A stretch of 64,000 nt of DNA from Panacagrimonas sp965216805 (GTDB lineage: Bacteria; Pseudomonadota; Gammaproteobacteria; Nevskiales; Nevskiaceae): positions 2,480,001 through 2,544,000 of the forward strand of contig NZ_CBDCGN010000002.1 of assembly GCF_965216805.1 (NCBI RefSeq), given 5' to 3'. Each line of letters begins with the position of its first letter. Within the stretch, counting starts at the first letter, position 1. The position numbers and the translations under genes were made by a program. Shown here piece by piece: positions 52,473 to 60,984 of the stretch. The notes under the pieces were generated by a model, which saw only the letters and a list, made by a program, of their open reading frames with translations, was not told the origin of the DNA and made no database searches.

Positions 52473-55400
52473 ATGACTCGAAGCGCGCCAGTGGAGGCCG
52501 CCATTGCGGAAGGGCCGCGTCTGCGCGCCACGCAGGGTCTGCAGTTCAAGCTGGCAACCGTATTCGTACTGGTGCTGGTGGTGGTCGCACTGGCCGCCTA
52601 TCTGGCGGGTCGTGTGCTGGTTCAGAGCCGCTTGGTGGAGGACACCGCCCGCTACCAGCGCGAAAGCGGTCTGCGTCTGGTGGAAGACCTTGAGCACCGC
52701 CTGCAACTGTCGCAGGTGCTGGCAGGCAACCTGGCGGTACTGGCGCTGTCCGGTGCGCCTGCGACCTGGGTCGAGCGGGTCCCGGCGCTGGTGGCCAACA
52801 GCGGTCTGGACGCTGCGCTGGCGGGTATCGGCTGGTGGCCGGAGCCCCGGAGCAACAATGCCTCGGCACGCGCCAGCCGCTTCTGGCTCGCCGACGGCGT
52901 CGGCGCACTGCAGGCGCGCGACGATTACAACGATCCGCGGGTGATCGCCTACTGGCAGGAGCCCTGGTACACCCCGGCGCGCTATGCCCAGGCCGGCGAA
53001 TGCCACTGGACTCCGGTGCGGGAAGAGTCGCTGTCGCGCCGCCCGGTCGCCGGCTGCACCCTGCCGGTGCGCAGCGCCGAGGGTTACGTCGGGGCCGTCA
53101 CCGTACTGCTGGACCTGCGCAGCCTGGAGCAGAGCCTGGCTCGCGCCGCGCAGGGACAAAGCGGTTACGCCCTGCTGGTGGATCGCGACAACCGCCTGAT
53201 GGCGCTGACGGGAGTTGCCGCCAACACACTGCAGGGCGAGCAGCGACCGCAGAACCTGGCCGAACTGGCGCAACGCCTGCCCGCCTTCAACCCACTGGCG
53301 TTGGATATGCACCGCCGCGACGAGGCGTTTCTGTCCCGCGCGGTGGCATCGCCGCTGTACGCCGCCACCACCGTGTCCTCCTTGCAGCAGGCGACGCGAG
53401 AGGGCTCGCGTCAGGATGCGGAATCCGCACTGGCGCTGATCTGGAACAGCGCTGCCGCCCGCGACACCGAGCCGAGCGCCGTCACCGAACTGGCGCTGCA
53501 ACCCGATCCCCTGTTGAACCAGAACGGCGCGGCCGCGGTATTCGAACTGGTCCGGCCGCACTGGAAGCTGATCCGCGTCACCCCTGCGCGCGAGGGCATG
53601 GCCGGGGCGCAGTATTTCTTCGTGCAGACCCTGCTGGTGGTGCTCGGCCTGCTCAGCGTGGCCCTGCTGCTGATCTTCGCCGGCATTCGCCTGTGGGTGC
53701 TGCGGCCGCTGGCGAAAATGGCTGATGCCCTGTCCGACGGCCGCTCGGCCGATCAATCACTGCATGTGGCACTGGATGCCTCGGCACCCAGCGAACTGGG
53801 CGTGATCGGACACTGGTACAACGAACGGGTGCGGCAGTTGCGCGAAGCCATGGACCGCGTGATGTCGCAGCAAAGCCAGTTGATCGTCGAGGCCGGCGAA
53901 CGCGGACGCGCCGATGAGCAAGCCCTGCGCCTGCGCGAGCGCAGTCACGCCCTGATGAGCACGGTGCATGACGCGGTGGTGGTAGTGGACGCCCGCGCAC
54001 AGGTGGAGGACATGAACGCCGCCGCCGAGCGCCTCACCGGCGTGCTGCTACGCAATGCCCTGGGGCGGCCCTGTAGTGAGATTCTGAAACTGCGGCTGGC
54101 CAATCAGGCCGGGGCCGCACCGGATTTTGCAGGCGGCGTAGTGGCGTCCAGCGAACGCATTGAACACAGCGACGGCCTGTTCCTGTATTCCGATCATCGC
54201 AGCGAGCGCGAGGTGCACCTGAGCGGCGTGCCGCTGCGCGGTCCGGGTGGACGCGCGCTCGGTGCCGCGCTGATCTTCCGGCCGCGCGAAGCGCCTGCCA
54301 GCGCGCCCAAGCTGGTGATCGACCGGCGCAGCGTGGACACGGTCACCGGCCTGCCCACGCGCGCGGCCTGCGACCGCCGTCTGCGTGCCCTGATGGACAG
54401 CACCCGACTGCAGCCGCAGCCGCATGCGCTGCTGGTGGTCGACATCGACCGCCTGCGCCACATCAACGAAACCCTGGGACAGCCGGCCGGCGACGAGGCA
54501 CTGGTCGGTATCGCCGAATCCCTGGTCGCTACCGTGCCCGCGGCCGAGGTATTCCGGCTGGGGGGCGACAGCTTTGCGATGCTGGTCGAACAGACCGGGA
54601 TGGAGGATGCGCGCCGTATCGGACGACAGGTAGTGGAAGCGGTCGCGGCACGTCGTTTCCGCTGGGCCGAAAAGGCACTGTCGATCACGATCAGTGCGGG
54701 CGTGCTGGTGTTCGATTCCGATAACGGGCACCCGATGGACCTGCTGCGACGGGCGCAGGACGCCTGCGCCGCCGCCAAGGCTGCGGGTCGCAATACCAGC
54801 AAGCTGTACGACGCCTCCATGGGCTCGCAGGAGTCACTGGCAGACGAGGGCCTGTGGGTCCGCCGCATCCGCGCCGGCATGGATCAGGGGCTGCTGCACC
54901 TGACCACGCAGCCAGTGCAGCCGGCCGACATGCACCTGCGCGAAGGCGCGGTGTTTGAAGTCTCCCTGGCGCTGGAGGACGAAGAAGGCTTCTGGGCCGA
55001 GCCGGAAACCTTTCTGCCGGTAGCTGAACGCAACGGCATGGCCGCCGAGGTGGAACGCTGGGCCCTGCGCCAGACCATCGAGCACCTGGCGCGCAGCCCC
55101 GCGGTGATGGAGCGCATGGCCTTCTGCAGTCTGTCGCTGTCGCCGCAGACTGTGGCCGAAGGCGCCACCCTGGAATTGCTGGCCCAGTTGTTCCAGCAGC
55201 ATCCGCAGGTACCGCCCCGGCAGCTCTGCCTGAACCTGCGTGAATCCGTGCTCAGTGAAGTTCCCGCGGCGGCACAGGCGTTCGGCGAGGCCATGCGCTC
55301 GCTGGGCTGTCGCGTTTCCATGGATCATTTTGCGGTCCGCGGCGCGGCCGAAGTGGACCTGCTGCGACGCCTGCCGGCCGATTATCTGCGCTTTGATGCG

Positions 55401-55610
55401 CGCCACTTCATCGATGTCGGCGGCGACGCCGTCGACCAGATTCTCGCCGATGCGCTGGTGCGCCTGGCCCGCACCCTGCAGCGGCGGGTGATGGTGGTCG
55501 AAATCGGCAGTGAACAAGTGCGCGACGCCTGGAAACGTCTGGGCGCCGATTACCTTCAAGGCCTGGCCCTGGCGCGGCCCTCCCCCGTGGTGTTTTCGGC
55601 CAGTACCTAG
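52473..55610 (+). CDS. Membrane GGDEF-EAL protein with degenerate catalytic motifs
   Basis: The 1045-residue protein has a helix at about 24-47, a large periplasmic sensor (about 48-380), a second helix at about 381-405, a HAMP-like segment, a PAS domain (about 485-600), a GGDEF domain (about 610-780) and an EAL domain (about 795-1045). The GGDEF box reads GGDSF (697-701). The EAL signature is replaced by EVSL (E829), the later DDFGTG by MDHFAV, and the glutamate-containing strand by LCLNLRESVL. Both enzyme activities are therefore doubtful. It is more likely a c-di-GMP or GTP-binding effector, as FimX-type proteins are. It starts 58 bp after sufS. The ATG at 52473 precedes the first helix closely. 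Confidence 0.88.
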   Translation: MTRSAPVEAAIAEGPRLRATQGLQFKLATVFVLVLVVVALAAYLAGRVLVQSRLVEDTARYQRESGLRLVEDLEHRLQLSQVLAGNLAVLALSGAPATWVERVPALVANSGLDAALAGIGWWPEPRSNNASARASRFWLADGVGALQARDDYNDPRVIAYWQEPWYTPARYAQAGECHWTPVREESLSRRPVAGCTLPVRSAEGYVGAVTVLLDLRSLEQSLARAAQGQSGYALLVDRDNRLMALTGVAANTLQGEQRPQNLAELAQRLPAFNPLALDMHRRDEAFLSRAVASPLYAATTVSSLQQATREGSRQDAESALALIWNSAAARDTEPSAVTELALQPDPLLNQNGAAAVFELVRPHWKLIRVTPAREGMAGAQYFFVQTLLVVLGLLSVALLLIFAGIRLWVLRPLAKMADALSDGRSADQSLHVALDASAPSELGVIGHWYNERVRQLREAMDRVMSQQSQLIVEAGERGRADEQALRLRERSHALMSTVHDAVVVVDARAQVEDMNAAAERLTGVLLRNALGRPCSEILKLRLANQAGAAPDFAGGVVASSERIEHSDGLFLYSDHRSEREVHLSGVPLRGPGGRALGAALIFRPREAPASAPKLVIDRRSVDTVTGLPTRAACDRRLRALMDSTRLQPQPHALLVVDIDRLRHINETLGQPAGDEALVGIAESLVATVPAAEVFRLGGDSFAMLVEQTGMEDARRIGRQVVEAVAARRFRWAEKALSITISAGVLVFDSDNGHPMDLLRRAQDACAAAKAAGRNTSKLYDASMGSQESLADEGLWVRRIRAGMDQGLLHLTTQPVQPADMHLREGAVFEVSLALEDEEGFWAEPETFLPVAERNGMAAEVERWALRQTIEHLARSPAVMERMAFCSLSLSPQTVAEGATLELLAQLFQQHPQVPPRQLCLNLRESVLSEVPAAAQAFGEAMRSLGCRVSMDHFAVRGAAEVDLLRRLPADYLRFDARHFIDVGGDAVDQILADALVRLARTLQRRVMVVEIGSEQVRDAWKRLGADYLQGLALARPSPVVFSAST

Positions 55611-55630
55611 CCTTCCCGCCGCGATGTGAT

Positions 55631-56623
55631 TCAGCGCGCCGTCGCCATCCGGGCCATGCCCACCAAGGCCGGCTGCGGATGCAGAATCTGGTACACGGGC
55701 ACCGCGCCGAGGTCGGCAGTGAAAGGGGCCTTGTCCTCGAAACTGCGACGAAATGCCTGCATGTCCAGCACACCGCTAAGTCCGGCGATGACGCCCCCGG
55801 TGAGATACACCCCGCCCCAGGCGCCGAAATTCAGCACCAAGTTGCCGATCACCCGCCCGAGCCAGCTTGAGAACACCGCCAGCGTCTTATTGGCCGCGGT
55901 TTCGTGGCCGTCCAGCCGTTTCAGCAAGGTCTCGTAGTCCGGGCAGGGCACACCGGAAACCGCTTCATATAGCCTCAGCAGGCCGGGGCCGGATAGCACC
56001 TGTTCCACCGCCAGACGGCCCAGCGGCGCCATGCGGTTCAACCATTGACGCTCCTCGGCCGAAACCGCTGCCAGATCCACGTGACCCGCTTCGGTCTCGA
56101 TGACACCGCCCTCCACTGGCAGCGCCGCCGCGCCGAAGCCGGTTCCCACGCCGACCACTAGACGAAGATCGCTCAGGTGATCACGCTCGGGGCCGAAGGC
56201 AACGCGCTCGGCAGGCCCGAGCAAGGGCAGTGCTGCCGCAACCGCGGCCAGATCGTTGGCCAGCCACACGCCGCCTGAGGTCAGCGAGGCCAGCGATTCG
56301 CGCTCCACATTGAGTTGCGTGTTGGTGAGCGACACCCAGCTCCGCCCGGGCAGGCGGCGCACACGCCCGGCCGCTGCCACCGCAATCCCGGCCGGACGCT
56401 CGCAACCAATGGCGTCCAGATACGTGCGCAAGGCGACCGTAAAATCGCCACGCGGGGTGGAGATCACCTGCAGATGTTCCAACCGCACGCCCGACGGCGT
56501 CGCAACCGCTATCGCCAGTCGGCATTGCGTGCCGCCGACATCGGCGACGGCGATACGCGGATCGGGCGCGACGTTGCCTCGCAAGGCTGCTTCGGCGGCC
56601 GTAGCGCTAGGTTCTGCGGTCAT
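55631..56623 (-). CDS. glk: Glucokinase
   Basis: Glk phosphorylates glucose with ATP in the cytosol. The 330-residue protein has the ATP site VADVGGTQCRLAIA, LANDLAAVAAALPLL with the catalytic aspartate, VVGVGTGFGAA, ETEAGHVDLAAVSAEE and GGVYLTGGVIAG. The start could be ATG 56623 or GTG 56644; the ATG was taken because homology begins later still. It is divergent from smpB. Confidence 0.92.
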   Translation of the reverse strand: MTAEPSATAAEAALRGNVAPDPRIAVADVGGTQCRLAIAVATPSGVRLEHLQVISTPRGDFTVALRTYLDAIGCERPAGIAVAAAGRVRRLPGRSWVSLTNTQLNVERESLASLTSGGVWLANDLAAVAAALPLLGPAERVAFGPERDHLSDLRLVVGVGTGFGAAALPVEGGVIETEAGHVDLAAVSAEERQWLNRMAPLGRLAVEQVLSGPGLLRLYEAVSGVPCPDYETLLKRLDGHETAANKTLAVFSSWLGRVIGNLVLNFGAWGGVYLTGGVIAGLSGVLDMQAFRRSFEDKAPFTADLGAVPVYQILHPQPALVGMARMATAR

Positions 56624-56740
56624 CGGGGCATCGACAAGTTTCACTCGGCGGGTGTCTCCAGCTGTGTTGAGGCAAGGTTCGAGACCTTGTATTGCCAGGG
56701 GTTCCACGGCGGTGCAGCCGCACGCCCGTATACTGCACAC

Positions 56741-57235
56741 ATGACTGAAAAGAAGAAAAAAGGCGGCGCAGACGACAAGCCGGAACCCAGACTGATTGCG
56801 CAGAACAAGCGCGCGCGCCACGAGTATTTCATTGAAGCCAGCTACGAGGCCGGCATCGCGCTGCTGGGTTGGGAAGTCAAAAGCCTGCGCGCCGGCCGCG
56901 CCCAGATCACAGAAGCCTACGTGGTACTCAGAAACCGGGAAGCGTTCCTGATCGGTGCGCATTTTACCGCGCTCAAGCAGGCCTCGACGCACGTTGTCCC
57001 AGACCCGATTCGCACCCGCAAACTGCTGATGCACGAGCGCGAGTTGTCGCAGCTCATCGGCAAGGTCGAACGCGCCGGCTACACCCTGGTGCCTTTGGAT
57101 ATGCACTGGACGCGCGGCCTAGCCAAGGTGCAGATCGGTCTGGCCAAGGGCAAGAAACAGCACGACAAGCGTGCGGATATGAAGGATCGGGACTGGGCCC
57201 GCGAAAAAGGCCGCATCCTGCGTGGACGAGGCTGA
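56741..57235 (+). CDS. smpB: SsrA-binding protein SmpB
   Basis: SmpB brings tmRNA to stalled ribosomes. The 164 residues have IAQNKRARHEYFIEASYEAGIALLGWEVKSLRAGRAQITEAYV and the basic C-terminal tail KGKKQHDKRADMKDRDWAREKGRIL. An upstream in-frame extension was rejected because MTEKKKKGG is the usual start. The last 45 bases are duplicated downstream. The tmRNA gene follows at 57547. Confidence 0.96.
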   Translation: MTEKKKKGGADDKPEPRLIAQNKRARHEYFIEASYEAGIALLGWEVKSLRAGRAQITEAYVVLRNREAFLIGAHFTALKQASTHVVPDPIRTRKLLMHERELSQLIGKVERAGYTLVPLDMHWTRGLAKVQIGLAKGKKQHDKRADMKDRDWAREKGRILRGRG

Positions 57236-57442
57236 GTGCCTCCTCCTGCCCCTTTCCAATCCCAGTCCCGGCGCCGACTCGCCAAGGCGGCTGCTCCGCG
57301 GCCGCTGGGCTCGCGTCGACCACTGGGCCCGCGAAAGGCCGCATCCTCCTCGCACGAGGCTGAGTGCCTCTTCCTGCTCCCTTCCAATCCCAGCGCCGGC
57401 TCGCCAAGGCGGCTGCTACGCAGCCGCTGGGCTCCCGCCGAC
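57192..57442 (+). repeat. Imperfect tandem duplication of the smpB 3' end (unit about 120-130 bp)
   Basis: CTGGGCCCGCGAAA...GGCCGCATCCT...CGAGGCTGAGTGCCTC...TTCCAATCCCAG...CTCGCCAAGGCGGCTGCT...GCCGCTGGGCTC runs from 57192 and again from 57322. A third copy begins at about 57442 but stops after CACTGGGC. Copy 2 lacks two bases within the coding part, so it cannot extend SmpB. The copies differ by several changes, so the duplication is not new. Confidence 0.8.
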
Positions 57443-57546
57443 CACTGGGCACGACATGCCTCGAATCAGGCGAGTTCGCCGCTGCGTAACTCATTCACAG
57501 GCTTAAACCACGGAACGATCCGGGCGCGTGGTAGTCTTACCGGCCC
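57236..57546. other. smpB-tmRNA intergenic region, mostly repeat
   Basis: Apart from the duplicated smpB tail described separately, this stretch shows no coding sequence on either strand. The last 60 bases should hold the tmRNA promoter, but no clear -35/-10 pair stands out. Confidence 0.6.
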
Positions 57547-57900
57547 GGGGCTGAACTGGGCTCGACGGTGATTGGAAACCCGACGTGCATGCCGAGCTGT
57601 ATGGCCGCTCGTTAAACGCCATGCAACAAAGCTAGTTGCGAACGACGCTAACTACGCCCTCGCCGCTTAATCCCGGCGAGCGGTTGCCCAGGTGGTGTTG
57701 ATGCCCCTGAAGCAGCCGTCGACTCTCATCAACTAAGCTCGAAGCGCGCCCTTCGCCTAGAGTCGAAAACCCCAAGGGGATAAGCGTCAGCGATCCCTGC
57801 CTGTCGGGGAGCTGGCGATGAAAAGCAAAGACCGGCTAAGCATGTAGATCGAAGGACGGAAGGTTGTCGGACGCGGGTTCGATTCCCGCCAGCTCCACCA
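57547..57900 (+). ncRNA. ssrA: Transfer-messenger RNA (tmRNA)
   Basis: The one-piece 354-nt tmRNA begins GGGGCTGAACTGGGCTCGACGG and ends GGTTCGATTCCCGCCAGCTCCACCA. Its tRNA-like acceptor (GGGGCTG with CAGCTCC) and T-arm are intact, and CCA is encoded. The tag frame 57638-57670 reads ANDANYALAA then TAA, ending in the ALAA degradation signal for ClpXP. It is 311 bp after smpB, its partner. Confidence 0.97.
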
Positions 57901-58086
57901 AATCGAAGTGGTCCTAGGCCAGCGTTGCCCACGCTGGCCTAATCTTTTTGTGCACTACCAAATCCACCTTCCCGACACCTTCGGGCATCGTCCGGTCCGT
58001 TTGCACACGGTTGAAGCAGCCGCAGGCCATAGGGTCGTCGGCGCGATAAAGTCCTGGCACGACCACCCGGCCGGAGATGTATCCCT

Positions 58087-58401
58087 ATGAAGACTTCCGT
58101 ACTCGCGGCGCTGATCATGACCGTTGAGACCGCCACCATCACCGCTGCGCAGGCTCAATCGGTTCGGCTGGACGGCCAGATCGTCAAGACGGGAATGATG
58201 ATCGAGGGCGTGCTCGCCGCTGCCGGTCACCCGACGTCGACATCGTCGTTGGTCAACGAATTCGGCGGGCCCGAAGGCCAAGTGCTGTTCTACCGGTTCG
58301 ACGGCTACAACAAGCGCACGGTGGTGATCCAGGCCAATGCCTTTGGCGAGGTGGTGCGGATCGAGGAATGCCTGGGACAGAAAGCCGATGGCTGTCGCTG
58401 A
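58087..58401 (+). CDS. Small exported protein, possibly DUF2845-like
   Basis: The 104-residue product has a signal peptide ending near TAAQA-QSV. The rest (LDGQIVKTGMMIEGVLAAAGHPTS) looks like the first half of the SmpA/DUF2845 fold, in which a short secreted domain begins with a 'G.s..eVl..cG.P' phrase. Two cysteines near the end (EECLGQKADGC) may pair. Function is unknown. Confidence 0.6.
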   Translation: MKTSVLAALIMTVETATITAAQAQSVRLDGQIVKTGMMIEGVLAAAGHPTSTSSLVNEFGGPEGQVLFYRFDGYNKRTVVIQANAFGEVVRIEECLGQKADGCR

Positions 58402-58501
58402 GAGGTCGAGTTCGAACAAGGCAGGACGCCGATTCGGCGTTCCGTCACGCCACTGTCGGTTCAACGCGGCCATCGCCAGCCGCCCCTGACAGATCGAGTT
58501 C

Positions 58502-58547
58502 ATCAGGAAGCCTGTCCTGATGAGTTGATCAGGGGGCCTGTCCTGAT
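58502..58547. repeat. Two direct copies of a 20-bp imperfect palindrome
   Basis: ATCAGGAAGCCTGTCCTGAT (58502-58521) and ATCAGGGGGCCTGTCCTGAT (58528-58547) are nearly identical, 26 bp apart, and each can form a small ATCAGG/CCTGAT hairpin. They precede the NTF2-like gene by 45 bp. They may be an operator pair or a REP-type repeat. Confidence 0.7.
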
Positions 58548-58591
58548 GGACGTACAACGTCAGACCCGGACCAGGGGGTCGTCCGCTGGAA

Positions 58592-58999
58592 ATGAGCACT
58601 GAATCCTTTGTTCGCGCTTGGCTGGATACGTACACCCGGGGCGACCTCGATCAGGCCCTGGCCTGTTATACCGACGACGTCGTATTCGAGGATCCGATCT
58701 TCGGCGAGCGCATCGCGGGGCGTGCCCACTTGCGCACGGCATTCGCGCAGTTCTTCTTCACCGGCGTGACCCGGCTTGCGTTCCATCTCTGGACCGGCGA
58801 CGCCCATGGCGGCGCCGTGGAATGGTTCTGGACGGCCACCTGGGGTCCGAACCGCAGCTTTCTTGGCGTCGACTGCTCGAATCGTTGTTTCACCACCCGC
58901 GGCGTGAGCGTGCTCGCCTTGCGCGATCAACTCATCTATCGCCAGACCGACTACTGGGATGCCCGCACGCCCCTGCGGGATCTGGGCGCGCTGGCATGA
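58592..58999 (+). CDS. NTF2-like (SnoaL-type) protein
   Basis: The 135-residue product has the cone-shaped NTF2 fold signature: FVRAWLDTYTRGDLDQALACYTDDVVFEDPIFGERIAGRAHLRTAFAQFF, then strands with WFWTATW and a final tryptophan/aspartate turn. Such proteins may be isomerases or ligand-binding proteins. Substrate is unknown. GGA precedes the ATG closely. Confidence 0.75.
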   Translation: MSTESFVRAWLDTYTRGDLDQALACYTDDVVFEDPIFGERIAGRAHLRTAFAQFFFTGVTRLAFHLWTGDAHGGAVEWFWTATWGPNRSFLGVDCSNRCFTTRGVSVLALRDQLIYRQTDYWDARTPLRDLGALA

Positions 59000-59158
59000 G
59001 CTTGTAGCGGACCCGATGAAGTCAGCGCGCAGGCCGGGCGATGCTCCGAAATCTTCTCGAAAGCTGGAGGCCATGTTCGGCAGCGCGCATCCAATGGCTT
59101 CGGTTATGCGTAAGTTCGCCGTCTAGTAAAAATAATCTTAACGGTGGAACTCCAAATC

Positions 59159-60724
59159 ATGTTCAAAATGAAATCTGTCATTGCCGCTGCAACCGCGTTC
59201 GCGGCCGGCGTTGCCGCCATTGGCGTTCAGGCATCGAGCCATCGCGAGGCGCCCTTCATTGCCGGCTCGCCGAAGGTCGACGGCACGGACTTCTACATGT
59301 TCCGTAGCTACGAGGCCGGCCGGGCCGACTTCGTGACCATCATCGCCAATTACCAGCCGCTGCAGGATTCATACGGCGGCCCCAACTACTTCACGATGGA
59401 TCCCCAGGCGCTGTACGAAATCCATATTGATAATGACGGCGACTCCGAAGAGGATCTGACCTTCCAGTTCCGCTTCACCAATGCCTACGGGCAGGCCGAC
59501 ATCGCCGCGCTGGGCGTAGTCGATGGGCGCGTGCCGGTGACCGGCGGCCCCGACGGCGGCGTGCAGGTACCGCTGGCCAACATCGGCCCCGGTGCGGGCG
59601 CAGCCACTGGCGCGCTCAACGTGGTGGAAACCTACACCGTGACGGTGGTGGAAGGTGATCGTCGTTCCAGCACCGGCGCACAGGTGACCAACGCCAGCGG
59701 CGGCAGCGCAACGTTCACCAAGCCGGTCGACAACATCGGCAACAAATCCATTCCCGACTACGCCGGTTATGCTGGACAGTTCATCTACAACGTCAATGTC
59801 CCGGGCTGCGACGCGCCGGGCAAACTGTTCGTTGGCCAACGCCGCGAAGGCTTTGTGGTCAACCTCGGCCAGATCTTCGACCAGATCAACTTGAACCCGC
59901 TGGGTGCTCGCGACTCCGCCAGCAACATCATCGACGACAAGAACGTCACCAGCCTCGCTCTCGAATTGCCCGCGTCCTGCCTGGTCAATGGCGATGATCC
60001 GGTGATCGGCGCGTGGACTACTGCGAGCGTGCGTCAGGCGCGTCTGGTCAACCCCTCGCCCACAGGCCCGGTCGCCAGCGCCGATGGTGAAGGCCCCACC
60101 CTGCAAGGTGGCGCCTGGACGCAGGTCTCGCGCCTGGGCAGTCCGCTGGTCAACGAGGTCGTGATCGGCATCACCGACAAGGACAAGTTCAACGCCAGCG
60201 AGCCGAAGGACGACGTTGCCAATTTCGGAACCTACGTGCTGTTTCCGACCCTGCCGGTTCTGGTCAATGTGCTGTTCCAGGTGCCGCCGCCGCCGACCCC
60301 GCGCAACGATCTGCTGGCGGTCTTCGTCACCGGCGTGACCACGGGCCCGGATGACGTGATCCCGAACTTCAATTTCACCGCGCCGGCCAATCAGACCGTG
60401 GGCGGCGAGATGCTGCGCCTGAACACGGCGGTCGACCTGGTGGTTCCGGGCGCCGCCGGCTACAGCGATCTGGGCTTCCTGGGTTGCGATCTTGCCGGCT
60501 TCCCCAACGGTCGCCGTGTCACAGATGACGTCGTGGATATCGCGTTGACGGCGGTGGAAGGCGCGCTGCTCGGCGTCAATGGCGTGCAGACCTGCGATCT
60601 GAGCGGCGATGCCCCGATGGTGGCCAACGCGGGCACCGTGGTCAACGACGGTGCGCTGCCGGTCCTCACCGACTATCTCACCGCGTTCCCGTATCTCAAC
60701 ACGCCGATTCCGGGCAGCCCGTAA
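59159..60724 (+). CDS. Secreted DUF4331 domain protein
   Basis: The 521-residue protein has a signal peptide ending near IGVQA, then the DUF4331 hallmark SSHREAPFIAGSPKVDGTDFYMFRSYE at 26-53. The domain continues to the end in a beta-rich, cysteine-poor sequence. GGTGGA lies ten bases before the ATG at 59159; an ATG nine bases later is also possible. The family is predicted to be periplasmic or extracellular, with no established function. It is the first of four rightward genes ending in a HupE/UreJ-like membrane protein. Confidence 0.9.
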   Translation: MFKMKSVIAAATAFAAGVAAIGVQASSHREAPFIAGSPKVDGTDFYMFRSYEAGRADFVTIIANYQPLQDSYGGPNYFTMDPQALYEIHIDNDGDSEEDLTFQFRFTNAYGQADIAALGVVDGRVPVTGGPDGGVQVPLANIGPGAGAATGALNVVETYTVTVVEGDRRSSTGAQVTNASGGSATFTKPVDNIGNKSIPDYAGYAGQFIYNVNVPGCDAPGKLFVGQRREGFVVNLGQIFDQINLNPLGARDSASNIIDDKNVTSLALELPASCLVNGDDPVIGAWTTASVRQARLVNPSPTGPVASADGEGPTLQGGAWTQVSRLGSPLVNEVVIGITDKDKFNASEPKDDVANFGTYVLFPTLPVLVNVLFQVPPPPTPRNDLLAVFVTGVTTGPDDVIPNFNFTAPANQTVGGEMLRLNTAVDLVVPGAAGYSDLGFLGCDLAGFPNGRRVTDDVVDIALTAVEGALLGVNGVQTCDLSGDAPMVANAGTVVNDGALPVLTDYLTAFPYLNTPIPGSP

Positions 60725-60738
60725 AGGAGGATACGACG

Positions 60739-60966
60739 ATGATTGAAATTCGAATCCCTCTGATCGTTGCCAGCCTCGCCGGCACCTTGCTGGTGGCGGG
60801 TTGCGGCGGCAGCAGCGGCCGCAACCCGGAAACGCCGCGCACCGTCACCGAGGTGGTGATGGACGAGATCGATCTGAACACCAGCGAGACTGCCGAACCG
60901 ATCGAGCTCAACGATCTGCCGGTCGAGGATGATCGCAGCGAAACCGGCGAACCCTCACAGGTCTGA
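60739..60966 (+). CDS. Small acidic lipoprotein
   Basis: The 75-residue product has a lipobox LVAGC with the lipidated cysteine C22, followed by GGSSGRNPE and a very acidic, unstructured tail. AAGGAGG lies ahead of the ATG at 60739 with ideal spacing, 15 bp after the DUF4331 stop. It may tether a partner to a membrane. No family is recognised. Confidence 0.8.
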   Translation: MIEIRIPLIVASLAGTLLVAGCGGSSGRNPETPRTVTEVVMDEIDLNTSETAEPIELNDLPVEDDRSETGEPSQV

Positions 60967-60984
60967 TCGGGGTTCGCACACGCG

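Noticed and set aside
59144..59158. GTG start 15 bases upstream for the DUF4331 gene
   Set aside because: It overlaps the ribosome site GGTGGA that serves the ATG at 59159, and it would lengthen the signal peptide's charged region without benefit.
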